Source: an uncultured Lachnospiraceae bacterium (GTDB lineage: Bacteria > Bacillota > Clostridia > Lachnospirales > Lachnospiraceae). From it: a stretch of DNA of 32,218 nt. The position numbers and the translations under genes are program-made. Under the pieces are notes generated by a model. That model did not search any database and had not been told where the DNA came from. It saw only the letters and a program-made list of their open reading frames with translations. Positions within the stretch are counted from its first letter, which is position 1, and each line of letters begins with the position of its first letter. Below are positions 25,099-31,922 of the stretch, piece after piece. The stretch lies in the NCBI GenBank assembly GCA_944381745.1, contig CALWMI010000066.1, positions 1-32,218 of the forward strand, given 5' to 3'.

Positions 25099-25122
25099 TC
25101 TCCTGCCGTCCAGGCAGGAGAC
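25098..25122 (+). terminator. Hairpin after the DUF1292 gene
   Basis: A perfect 10-bp stem GTCTCCTGCC/GGCAGGAGAC with a 5-nt loop begins at the last base of the stop codon. No U-run follows, so it may act as a weak terminator or as a 3' stabiliser. Confidence 0.5.
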
Positions 25123-25150
25123 GCGCCGCAGGAGGAACGCATCCCCGGGG

Positions 25151-25194
25151 AATGCGGCCAGGGCTCCTATGCCCTGCTGCCTTTCCCGGGGATG
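25151..25194. other. Inverted repeat between the DUF1292 gene and the 35-bp repeat array
   Basis: ATCCCCGGGGAA and its near-perfect inverse TTTCCCGGGGAT (one mismatch) are separated by about 29 bp. Each arm is itself palindromic (CCCCGGGG/CCCGGG). It lies in the gap between convergent genes; together with the nearby hairpin and the tandem array it fills the whole 149-bp space. Confidence 0.5.
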
Positions 25195-25201
25195 TGCTGC
25201 C

Positions 25202-25341
25202 TTCCGCATGTCTTAGGGCTTCTGCACGCCCTTTCCTTCCGCATGTCTCAGGGCTTCTGCACGCCCTTCCCTTCCGCATGTCTCAGGGCTTCTGCGCGTC
25301 CTTCCCTTCCGCATATCTCAGGGTTTCCTGCGCATGCTTCT
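25202..25341. repeat. 35-bp tandem repeat covering the end of the helicase gene
   Basis: Copies start at 25202, 25237, 25272 and 25307, each beginning TTCCGCAT and containing CTCAGGGCTTCTGC. The first three are nearly identical and the fourth is degenerate. There are no spacers, so it is not a CRISPR array. Because 35 is not a multiple of 3, each unit shifts the helicase frame; the stop codon at 25248 lies in the second copy. Confidence 0.85.
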
Positions 25342-27251
25342 CTTCTGCCCCCTGGCTTCCTCGCTCCCTTCCCTCTTGCTGCGCCTCTGGAAGCCTTGGG
25401 TTCCTCCGGCTCTGAGAGCTCCCGCAGGAAGCGGGAGGGCTGCGCCGGCCTCCCGCACCGCTCCCTCACCCAGCAGATGTGCAGCTCTTCCTTCGCCCGC
25501 GTCATTGCCACATAGAAAAGGCGCCGTTCCTCCTCGATCTCCTCATCGGTCACGGAGCGCTTATAGGGGTTCAGCCCTTCGTTGGCCTCTGTAAGGTAGA
25601 CGGTCTGGTATTCCAGCCCTTTGGAGGAGTGCATGGTCATCAGCTGGACAGCCTCCCGCTCCTTGGCCTGCTCCTCCATCTGGCGCTTCCACTCCTCCTG
25701 GTACTCCTTCATATGGGCAAACCATTCCTCATAGGAGGCGTACGGCCTGGAGGCCTCCTGCAGCTCCGCCAGCACGTCCAGCAGTTCCTCCTCCTCCATC
25801 CCCCGCTCCCTGGCGTACTCCCGCAAATAGTCCTCGTACCCGATGACCCGGCGGATATAGTGGATGGCTGTGTACGGGGACATCCCCTCCAGGCAGCTCA
25901 CATCCTCCTCGAAGGTACGTATCCGCTCTTCCATCCAGCCTCTCCCGCTGTAATAGTTTAGGAGATCTGAGAAGAAGACCTGGGGCTTCTCCACTGCCTC
26001 CCGGCTGATGTAGCGGTTGGGCCGGTTCATGACGGACAGGAAGAGCCCCCGGCTGCGCTCCCCCATCCCCAGGCGGATGTAGGCCAGCAGGTTGCGGGCG
26101 ATGAAATGGCTGTACATGTCCGGCAGGCCATCCTTCATGCGGAAAGGAATATTGTAGGCCATCAGCTTCTCCATCAGCTGGCGGGGCTGGACATTCGTGC
26201 GGAACAGCACAGCCATCTCTCGGTAGGGCACACCGGCCTCGTGCTTCTTACGGATATCCCCCAGGAGGAAAGCGTTCTCCTCCGCCACCCCGGCGAAGGG
26301 ATGGATGCGCACCGGCGCGCCCCCGCTGTGAAAAGCCTCAATCTCCTTGGAAAAGCGCTGCTTGTTGCAGGCGATCAGCCGGGACGCGCAGTGCAGGATC
26401 TCCTTCCCGCACCGGTAATTCACATTCAAAAGCACCGTATCCGCCTGGGGATAATCCTTCTGGAACTGCCGCATCAGCTGCGGCCTCGCTCCCCGGAACC
26501 GGTAGATGGACTGGTCGTCATCCCCCACGATAAACAGGTTGGCGCTGCTGCCAGCCAGCAGCTTGACCGTCTCATACTGCATGGCGTTCACGTCCTGGAA
26601 CTCGTCCACCAGGATGTAGCGGTACCTTCTCTGCCAGGCCGCCAGGATGTCCTTCCTGGCCATGAGCAGCTCCCGGCAGTAGACGAGCATATCGTCAAAA
26701 TCCAGCAGCCCCTGGGCGCGCATCCGCCGCCCATACTCCCGGAAGAACCGGGGAAAGCTGCCGCCAGGGCATGCGCGGGATACATATTCCTCCGGTCGGA
26801 TCCCTTCGTTTTTCACATAGCTGATCTCCCCCAGCACGCCCTTCAAAAATTCCGCCTGGTCGGGGATATCCAGCCCCATCCGTTCCGCCGTCTCAAGCGC
26901 CGCCTGCCGCTTCTGCTCTTCCCGCGCCACTGCGGAGGCCGTATAGCCATAGGCGTGCTTCAGGATCTGGAAGAAGACCGCGTGGAAGGTGCCAAAGGTC
27001 ACCGGGGGCCGCTCCCCGCCCATCAGCCCGCAGAACCGCTCCCGCATGGAAGCTGCGGCGGCCTTGGTGAAGGTGACAACCAGGATGTGCTCCGGCGGCA
27101 CCTTGCACGTCTCCACCAGATATTTTGTGCGGGCGGTGATCACCAGGGTCTTTCCAGATCCCGGCCCCGCAAGCACCAGCAGCGGCCCCTCCCTGTGGGC
27201 CGCCGCCTTCCTCTGCGCTTCATTCATCTGTTCCAATAGCTTCTCCGTCAC
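25248..27251 (-). CDS. UvrD/PcrA-family ATP-dependent DNA helicase
   Basis: This is a superfamily 1 3'-to-5' DNA helicase. The 667-aa protein shows the ordered motifs: GPGSGKT (29-35), [12 protein letters not shown] (58-69), ILVDEFQD (213-220), [12 protein letters not shown] (243-254), [24 protein letters not shown], and [14 protein letters not shown]. It is shorter than typical PcrA (about 720-750 aa). A GTG start at 27249-27251 is chosen because GGAGG lies 4 nt upstream and its GTGA overlaps the gltX stop codon by 4 bp; the longer open frame runs inside gltX. The last 60-70 residues are a basic, Gly-rich, low-complexity tail, partly encoded by the 35-bp repeats. Repair or plasmid/phage-conflict roles are possible; pcrA orthology is not certain. 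Confidence 0.92.
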   Translation of the reverse strand: MTEKLLEQMNEAQRKAAAHREGPLLVLAGPGSGKTLVITARTKYLVETCKVPPEHILVVTFTKAAAASMRERFCGLMGGERPPVTFGTFHAVFFQILKHAYGYTASAVAREEQKRQAALETAERMGLDIPDQAEFLKGVLGEISYVKNEGIRPEEYVSRACPGGSFPRFFREYGRRMRAQGLLDFDDMLVYCRELLMARKDILAAWQRRYRYILVDEFQDVNAMQYETVKLLAGSSANLFIVGDDDQSIYRFRGARPQLMRQFQKDYPQADTVLLNVNYRCGKEILHCASRLIACNKQRFSKEIEAFHSGGAPVRIHPFAGVAEENAFLLGDIRKKHEAGVPYREMAVLFRTNVQPRQLMEKLMAYNIPFRMKDGLPDMYSHFIARNLLAYIRLGMGERSRGLFLSVMNRPNRYISREAVEKPQVFFSDLLNYYSGRGWMEERIRTFEEDVSCLEGMSPYTAIHYIRRVIGYEDYLREYARERGMEEEELLDVLAELQEASRPYASYEEWFAHMKEYQEEWKRQMEEQAKEREAVQLMTMHSSKGLEYQTVYLTEANEGLNPYKRSVTDEEIEEERRLFYVAMTRAKEELHICWVRERCGRPAQPSRFLRELSEPEEPKASRGAARGKGARKPGGRREACAGNPEICGREGRAEALRHAEGKGVQKP

Positions 27252-28702
27252 TCTGCCTCCAACAATGCAATCCCCCGGCGAATCCTTGCCAGGGACTCCT
27301 CCTTGCCCAGAACTTCCAGGATCTCCGTGGCTCCCGCAGGGGTCATCTGCTTTCCAGATAGGGCGGTGCGCACTGGCCACATCACATAGCCGTTCTTGTA
27401 GCCTTTCTCCTTGGCGAATGCCAGAATCCTCTCATACAGGGCGTCGTTGGAGTAGTCCTCCTGCTCCTCCAGCACCGGCAGCAGCTCCTTGAGCACCGCC
27501 AGGGAGCTCTCCTTCGTCGTCTTCATCTTCTTATGGGCATACATGGCTGTGTCATACTCCGGCAGCTCCTGGAAGAAATCGATGTGCCCTGCGATATCCG
27601 GGAAAATCTCGATCCTTGTCTTCACCATAGCGGCGATCTTTTTCAGATCCAGATCTTTTGTGATCACCTGGCGGATATAGGGCTCTGCCATAGAATAAAA
27701 ACGGTCAAAATCCATCGCCTTCAAGTATTCCCCGTTCATCCACTTTAGCTTTACCAGGTCGAACACTGCCGGGGATTTGTTGATGCGGCGGTAGTCGAAG
27801 GCTTCCACCAGCTCCGGCAGGGAGTAGATCTCCCGATCCTCCGCCGGGCTCCAGCCCAGCAGCGCCACATAGTTGACCACGGCCTCCGTCACAAAGCCCT
27901 GGGCGATCAGATCCTCGTAGGAGGAGTGGCCGCTTCGCTTGCTCAGCTTCTTGTGCTCCTCGTTCGTGATCAGCGGGCAGTGGATGTACTGGGGCACCTC
28001 CCAGCCGAACGCCTCGTACAGCCGGTTGTACTTGGGTGCGGAGGAAAGGTACTCATTTCCGCGCACCACATGGGTAATCCCCATCAGATGGTCGTCCACC
28101 ACGTTGGCAAAATTGTAGGTGGGGAAGCCGTCGGACTTGATCAGGATCATGTCGTCCAGCTCCTCGTTGTTCACCGTGATATCCCCGTAAATGATGTCGT
28201 GGAAGGTCGTCGTCCCCTCTGTGGGCATGTTCATGCGGATCACATAGGGCTCCCCCGCCTCCAGCTTCCTCTCAATCTCCTCCTTGGGCAGGTGCAGGCA
28301 GTGCTTGTCGTACACGGATATCTCCTTGCCGGCCACCACCTGCTTTAAGGATTCCAGCCTCTCCTTGCTGCAGAAGCAATAGTAGGCGTCCCCCTGCTGG
28401 ATGAGCTGCTTCGCATACTTCATATACAGGCCCTGGGCGCAGCGCTCGCTCTGGATGTAGGGCCCCACGCCGCCGTCCTTGTCCGGCCCCTCGTCGTGAA
28501 TGAGCCCCGTCTCCTTGAGCGTGCGGTAAATGATCTCCAGCGCTCCCTCCTGGAAACGCTCCTGATCGGTATCCTCGATCCGCAGGATGAAATCCCCGCC
28601 CTCATGCTTGGCAATCAGGTATGTGTACAGGGCAGTCCTCAAATTTCCTACGTGCATCCGGCCCGTGGGGCTCGGGGCAAATCTGGTTCTGACTCTCGCC
28701 AT
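27248..28702 (-). CDS. gltX: Glutamate--tRNA ligase
   Basis: This enzyme charges tRNA-Glu with glutamate. The product has the class I signature [13 protein letters not shown] (10-22; MHVG in the HIGH position), [10 protein letters not shown], the KMSKS-equivalent KLSKRSG (252-258), and a Cys-x-Cys pair (109, 111) with Cys135 that may bind zinc as in E. coli GluRS. The length is 484 aa from the ATG at 28702 (MARVRTRF, the usual family start). An ATG three codons upstream (28711) is only 2 nt from the AGGAG site, so it is less likely but possible. The promoter and a hairpin leader lie upstream, and the helicase gene overlaps its end. A substrate tRNA-Glu gene lies elsewhere in this window. Confidence 0.95.
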   Translation of the reverse strand: MARVRTRFAPSPTGRMHVGNLRTALYTYLIAKHEGGDFILRIEDTDQERFQEGALEIIYRTLKETGLIHDEGPDKDGGVGPYIQSERCAQGLYMKYAKQLIQQGDAYYCFCSKERLESLKQVVAGKEISVYDKHCLHLPKEEIERKLEAGEPYVIRMNMPTEGTTTFHDIIYGDITVNNEELDDMILIKSDGFPTYNFANVVDDHLMGITHVVRGNEYLSSAPKYNRLYEAFGWEVPQYIHCPLITNEEHKKLSKRSGHSSYEDLIAQGFVTEAVVNYVALLGWSPAEDREIYSLPELVEAFDYRRINKSPAVFDLVKLKWMNGEYLKAMDFDRFYSMAEPYIRQVITKDLDLKKIAAMVKTRIEIFPDIAGHIDFFQELPEYDTAMYAHKKMKTTKESSLAVLKELLPVLEEQEDYSNDALYERILAFAKEKGYKNGYVMWPVRTALSGKQMTPAGATEILEVLGKEESLARIRRGIALLEAE

Positions 28703-28755
28703 CTCGTCCATCTCTCCTTATATCGTCCATCTCTTTTTTTCGTAAGCTAACGCTA

Positions 28756-28800
28756 ATGCCGGTGTGCAAGGGGCAATATGCCCTTGGTGCACCGACGCTA
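28756..28800. repeat. Dispersed hairpin element, copy B (gltX leader)
   Basis: Left part GCCGGTGTGCAAGGGGCA and right part TGCCCTTGGTGCACCG pair with a few mismatches around ATA. It is related to copies A and C (GCGCCGGTGTACAAGGG...). The gltX promoter lies at its right edge, so the predicted gltX mRNA begins inside this element. Confidence 0.65.
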
Positions 28801-28829
28801 TTATATAACAGGGGCTTCGCTTTTGGCAA
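28800..28829 (-). promoter_or_regulatory. Promoter of gltX
   Basis: TTGCCA (28824-28829) and a perfect TATAAT (28800-28805) are spaced by 18 bp on the minus strand. The predicted start (about 28793) falls in hairpin element copy B, giving a leader of about 90 nt. No T-box features were found. Confidence 0.75.
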
Positions 28830-28914
28830 GTGGGCTGTCCCGGGTGTCCCCTGAAATCTTAAACAAATTTTAAGAAAATGCTCCCATTCCCTTAACATAC
28901 TCCGGGAAATTTTC

Positions 28915-28923
28915 TGGTATATT
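28915..28923 (+). promoter_or_regulatory. Extended -10 promoter of the small membrane protein gene
   Basis: TGGTATATT is an extended -10 element (28915-28923). TTAACA lies 20 bp upstream, too far for a good -35, and the region before it is AT-rich with an inverted repeat CTTAAA/TTTAAG (28858-28874). Confidence 0.5.
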
Positions 28924-28967
28924 AAATAAAGAACATCGAGTCCGAACGGACGGAACAGGAGGCAGCC

Positions 28968-29171
28968 ATGGCAAAAGTACGCTATTCCAAGAAAGACCGC
29001 TATATCGTATACCCCGACCACCGCAATTTCGTCAACTACATCATCATCGGGGTCAGCGTGCTCGCCATCACCGTGATGGGCGTCGCCTACTCCGTCTCCC
29101 TCGCCCGCACGAGCGAGGACGCCGTGTCCGGGGCCGGGATCACCGCCCTCCAGGACAGCTCCCCCCTCTAA
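28968..29171 (+). CDS. Small single-pass membrane protein of unknown function
   Basis: This is a 67-aa product I do not recognise. It has a basic, Tyr-rich N-terminus (MAKVRYSKKDRYIVYP), one clear membrane segment at about residues 22-45, and a short polar tail (residues 46-67), giving a likely N-in, C-out protein. GGAGG lies 6 nt before the ATG. It has its own promoter, and two stacked terminators follow, so it is a free-standing gene and not an ORF artefact. No catalytic residues are visible. Confidence 0.75.
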   Translation: MAKVRYSKKDRYIVYPDHRNFVNYIIIGVSVLAITVMGVAYSVSLARTSEDAVSGAGITALQDSSPL

Positions 29172-29191
29172 GTCTCTCCCGCACGATCTTC

Positions 29192-29216
29192 TGCCGCCTA
29201 CAGGCGGCATATTTTT
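29192..29216 (+). terminator. First of two stacked terminators after the small membrane protein gene
   Basis: The stem TGCCGCC/GGCGGCA with loop TACA is followed by TATTTTT. It starts about 20 bp after the stop codon. Confidence 0.85.
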
Positions 29217-29237
29217 CGTTTCCCCTGCACAATCCCC

Positions 29238-29263
29238 TGCCGCCTATGGCGGCATATTTTTTT
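29238..29263 (+). terminator. Second stacked terminator, near-duplicate of the first
   Basis: The same stem TGCCGCC/GGCGGCA with loop TAT is followed by TATTTTTTT. The two differ mainly in the loop and lie 46 bp apart, which suggests local duplication. Confidence 0.85.
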
Positions 29264-29326
29264 CACCTTCTCCTCCCCGCCGCATATGCTACTATGATCG
29301 AATGGTTATCTATTCTGGAGGTATCT

Positions 29327-30628
29327 ATGCCCACAAGCAATGCACTTACATCCTTCCCCTTTCCGTCCCATTCCCTTCGCGCCATGCAGGCGGAGCTGCC
29401 GTCCTCCTACGGTTATCTGCGAGTCTACGTCCGCTCCTCCGTGCAGGCCCGGCCGCTTGCGGGAGCCGCTGTCTCCATCCGCTACACCGGGGATCCCTCC
29501 TCCTCCCTCGAGGAGGCTGTCACCGACTCGGACGGGCGCACAGAGGCGATCCGTCTCCCAGCTCCCCCGCTGGAATACAGCCTGCAGCCGGGCGAACCCC
29601 AGCCTTATGCCGAGTACACCCTGGACATCCGTGCGGAGGGCTACGAGCCCCTGACCGCCTCCGGAGTGGAGATCCTCCCGGACGTAACCGCCGTGTATGA
29701 GGCCAGCCTGCAGCCTGCCTCCCCAGACGGCTCTGCCTCCGTCTATGTCATCGGCCCCCACACCCTCTACGGGGACTATCCGCCGAAAATTGCCGAGAGC
29801 GAAATCAAGCCTCTGGAGGAGAGCGGGGAGATTGTCCTGAGCCGGGTCGTCGTCCCGGAAACAATCGTCGTCCACGACGGCCCCCCATCGGACAGCTCCG
29901 CCCGGGACTACTATGTCCCCTACAAGGACTACATCAAGAATGTGGCCTCCAGTGAAATCTACGCCACTTGGCCTGACGCCGCCATCCGCGCCAACGTCCT
30001 GGCCATCCTGTCGTTCACGCTGAACCGGGTGTACACCGAATGGTACCGGAACAAGGGGTACAACTTCACCATCACCTCCTCCACAGCCTTTGACCACAAA
30101 TGGATTCCCGGCCGGAACATCTACGACTCCATCTCCGTTGTGGTGGACGAAATTTTTTCCGACTATCTGTCCCGGCCCAATGTCCGCCAGCCGATTCTGG
30201 CCCAATACTGCGACGGCAGAAAGGTCTCCTGCCCGAACTGGATGACCCAGTGGGGCTCCAAAGAGCTGGCGAACCAGGGCTACTCCACGATTGATATCCT
30301 GCGGTACTATTACGGCGATAACCTCTACATCAACACGGCTGAACAGATCTCCGGCATTCCATCCTCCTGGCCGGGGGCCCCTCTGCGCGCCGGCTCCAGC
30401 GGCCAGAAGGTGCGCCAGCTCCAGGAACAGCTGGACGCCATCGCCGATGTATACACCAGCATTCCCAATCTTACAGCCGACGGCATTTTCGGCCCAGCCA
30501 CAGAAGCCAGCGTCAAACAATTCCAATCCGTCTTCGGCCTCCCGGCAAATGGGATTGTGGACTATCCAACCTGGTATAAAATTTCGGAAATCTATGTGGC
30601 CGTATCCCGCATCGCCGAGCTATCCTGA
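29327..30628 (+). CDS. SpoIID-like domain protein with C-terminal peptidoglycan-binding domain
   Basis: This is a predicted cell-wall or spore-cortex protein. The 433-aa product has an N-terminal beta-rich, carboxypeptidase-regulatory-like region (about 25-130). A SpoIID/LytB-type domain follows (about 193-335), with YVPYKDYIKNVASSEIYATW; Glu210 matches the SpoIID catalytic Glu, and the domain closes with TIDILRYYYGDNLYI. A PG_binding_1 domain completes it (about 354-420, with GSSGQKVRQLQEQL and TADGIFGPATEASVKQFQ). GGAGG lies 5 nt before the ATG at 29327; the longer open frame runs into the terminators. No signal peptide is visible, which would fit action in the mother cell, but its real location is unknown. 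No obvious sigma-A promoter was seen. Confidence 0.82.
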   Translation: MPTSNALTSFPFPSHSLRAMQAELPSSYGYLRVYVRSSVQARPLAGAAVSIRYTGDPSSSLEEAVTDSDGRTEAIRLPAPPLEYSLQPGEPQPYAEYTLDIRAEGYEPLTASGVEILPDVTAVYEASLQPASPDGSASVYVIGPHTLYGDYPPKIAESEIKPLEESGEIVLSRVVVPETIVVHDGPPSDSSARDYYVPYKDYIKNVASSEIYATWPDAAIRANVLAILSFTLNRVYTEWYRNKGYNFTITSSTAFDHKWIPGRNIYDSISVVVDEIFSDYLSRPNVRQPILAQYCDGRKVSCPNWMTQWGSKELANQGYSTIDILRYYYGDNLYINTAEQISGIPSSWPGAPLRAGSSGQKVRQLQEQLDAIADVYTSIPNLTADGIFGPATEASVKQFQSVFGLPANGIVDYPTWYKISEIYVAVSRIAELS

Positions 30629-30688
30629 CCCGCCATCTGTGCCTGCAGCGCGCATATACCGCAGAAAACCAGCATTTCGAAAAGATCA

Positions 30689-30733
30689 GCGCCGGTATAC
30701 AAGGGACAATCGGATCCCCTTGTACACCGGCGC
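30689..30733. repeat. Dispersed hairpin element, copy C (complete)
   Basis: The 17-nt arms GCGCCGGTATACAAGGG (30689-30705) and CCCTTGTACACCGGCGC (30717-30733) pair at 16 of 17 positions around an 11-nt loop. It lies between the SpoIID-like gene and tRNA-Val and may serve as a terminator for the tRNA on the minus strand (TGATCTTTTCG follows). Copies A and B share its core. Confidence 0.8.
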
Positions 30734-30759
30734 CAGAAAGATAAAAAAGGCATAAAAAA

Positions 30760-30833
30760 TGGAAGCAATGGGGCTCGAACCCATGACCTCTCGCGTGTGA
30801 GGCGAACGCTCATCCCGGCTGAGCTATGCTTCC
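30760..30833 (-). tRNA. tRNA-Val (anticodon CAC)
   Basis: The 74-nt gene includes the discriminator A and folds with acceptor GGAAGCA/TGCTTCC, D stem GCTC/GAGC, anticodon stem TTCGC/GCGAG with loop CTCACAC (anticodon CAC, reading GTG), and T arm ATGGG-TTCGAGC-CCCAT. CCA is not encoded; six T residues follow the 3' end on the minus strand. Confidence 0.94.
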
Positions 30834-30842
30834 ATGTGCTTT

Positions 30843-30871
30843 ATTATAACGCAGAGCAAAAAGAAATTCAA
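30843..30871 (-). promoter_or_regulatory. Promoter of tRNA-Val
   Basis: TTGAAT (30866-30871) and a perfect TATAAT (30843-30848) are spaced by 17 bp on the minus strand, about 10 bp before the tRNA. Confidence 0.85.
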
Positions 30872-30872
30872 G

Positions 30873-30926
30873 TATTTTTTGAAATAGATCCGCAAGTTCT
30901 ATTTTTTGAAACAGATCCGCAAGTTC
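30873..30926. repeat. 27-bp tandem duplication upstream of the tRNA-Val promoter
   Basis: Two head-to-tail copies (30873-30899 and 30900-30926), beginning TATTTTTTGAAA and ending CGCAAGTTC, differ at one base (T/C). They directly abut the -35 box. Confidence 0.85.
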
Positions 30927-30933
30927 ACAATTT

Positions 30934-30973
30934 CAGGAGCCGGTGCGGCACATATAGTCCGCACTGGCTCCTG
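30934..30973 (-). terminator. Large hairpin, probable terminator of the PepSY gene
   Basis: A 15-nt arm CAGGAGCCGGTGCGG pairs at 14 of 15 positions with CCGCACTGGCTCCTG around a 10-nt loop. It lies 63 bp after the PepSY stop codon on that gene's strand. The U-run is poor (AAATTGTG), so termination may be partial. Confidence 0.6.
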
Positions 30974-31035
30974 CTGAACTGTCTATTTCCCGGCAGTCCC
31001 CTGCCCGAAGGCCCGGGTTTATCTGCCTTCTTCCC

Positions 31036-31809
31036 TTAGAAGCGCTCCTCGCTCCACTCGATCACATTGCCTGTCTGGGCGTCGATCTCAAATTCGTACT
31101 CTACGCCATCGTAGATGATCTCACCTTCATAGAGCATTCTCCCGTCGTCCCGGTCAAGCTCCAGCCGCAGGTGGGACGTGTCTGCCCCAGGTACTCTCTC
31201 CAGCACAATCGCCGTCACCTCGTCCTGCGTCAGGGTCGTCTGTGCCCCGCCATTGCCGGTTCCCGCGCCATTCCCGTAGAAGTCATACTCGATATCCTGG
31301 TCGAAGCTGATGATCTCGCCGGTCTCTGCGTTGATCTCATAATCGTACTCCATGTTCCCTGCATAGAATTCGATCTCGTACTTTGTCCTTCCGTGCTCCA
31401 TCTCATAGCCCACCTGCATTGCCAGGATGTCTGCCTCGCTGACTCCGGCGTCCTCCAGGGCAATCCTCTTGGCATCCTCCTCTGTGATGGAAGCTCCGGA
31501 CGGCTGGCCAGCCTGTCCTGCCGCTGTGCCCGTCCCTGTGGTTCCCGTGCCTGCTGCCGCGCCTGTGCCTGCTGTATCTGCTGCCGCGCCTGTGCCTGCT
31601 GTATCCGCTGCCTCTGTACCTGCCGCGTCTGTGCCTGCCGTATCTGCCGCCGCTGCCTCTGTACCTGCCGCGTCCGCCGTGTCGTCCACAGCCAGATCCT
31701 GGCCGGGCACCGATTCTGCCTGGGTGCCTGCCTGGGCTCCCTGGCAGCCCGTCACCACTGCCGCCATCAATCCTGCCGCTGCGAAAAGTGCCACAAATTT
31801 CTTTTTCAT
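31036..31809 (-). CDS. Lipoprotein with two PepSY domains
   Basis: PepSY domains are extracytoplasmic modules linked to protease inhibition and envelope signalling. The 257-aa protein has a signal peptide with lipobox VTGC (Cys22), a long Ala/Thr/Gly/Asp low-complexity linker (about 45-105), and two PepSY repeats (about 108-170, with YEIEFYAGNMEYDYEINAETG; and 192-252, with YDGVEYEFEIDAQTG). The ATG at 31809 has GGAGG 8 nt upstream; an ATG five codons earlier does not. It lies directly downstream of a histidine kinase gene with a candidate response-regulator box in its promoter, so it is likely a target of that two-component system. Confidence 0.9.
   Translation of the reverse strand: MKKKFVALFAAAGLMAAVVTGCQGAQAGTQAESVPGQDLAVDDTADAAGTEAAAADTAGTDAAGTEAADTAGTGAAADTAGTGAAAGTGTTGTGTAAGQAGQPSGASITEEDAKRIALEDAGVSEADILAMQVGYEMEHGRTKYEIEFYAGNMEYDYEINAETGEIISFDQDIEYDFYGNGAGTGNGGAQTTLTQDEVTAIVLERVPGADTSHLRLELDRDDGRMLYEGEIIYDGVEYEFEIDAQTGNVIEWSEERF
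31559..31612. repeat. 27-bp in-frame repeats in the PepSY linker
   Basis: Two 27-bp units (31559-31585, 31586-31612), identical except for one base, encode the Thr/Gly/Ala linker. Related shorter units (CTCTGTACCTGCCGCGTC) follow to about 31680. The repeats are in frame and would change linker length only. Confidence 0.75.
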
Positions 31810-31848
31810 AAAAAATGCCTCCATTCGTTGATAATCTGATCTTGCTTG

Positions 31849-31887
31849 TTTGCTTTCGCTTATGCTTGATTGCTCTCGTTATGCTTG
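31849..31887. repeat. 19-20-bp direct repeat in the PepSY leader
   Basis: TTTGCTTTCGCTTATGCTTG (31849-31868) and ATTGCTCTCGTTATGCTTG (31869-31887) are imperfect tandem copies, with a further partial CTTGCTTG at 31841. They lie between the -10 box and the start codon, so they are mostly in the mRNA leader. Confidence 0.55.
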
Positions 31888-31888
31888 A

Positions 31889-31922
31889 AGTATATGTGAG
31901 AAAGATTAAAACAAAATTAAAA
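31889..31922 (-). promoter_or_regulatory. PepSY promoter with OmpR-class direct-repeat operator
   Basis: On the minus strand TATACT (31889-31894) is the -10 box, and TTTTGT (31911-31916) is a poor -35 at 16 bp. Two identical TTTTAAT heptamers (31905-31911 and 31916-31922) are spaced with an 11-bp period across the -35 region. Such tandem sites with 11-bp period are typical of OmpR/PhoB-class regulators acting as activators. One heptamer overlaps the histidine kinase stop codon. Confidence 0.55.

Noticed and set aside
24824-25279. A minus-strand 151-codon frame across the DUF1292 gene
   Set aside because: It is an Arg/Gly-rich shadow of the acidic DUF1292 coding sequence joined to the tandem repeat; no start signal or domain.
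25202-25341. CRISPR array, because of regularly spaced 35-bp repeats
   Set aside because: The copies are head to tail with no unique spacers, they run into a coding region, and no cas genes are present.
28703-28799. T-box riboswitch in the gltX leader
   Set aside because: The leader of about 90 nt is too short; no specifier loop, T-box sequence or paired antiterminator was seen.
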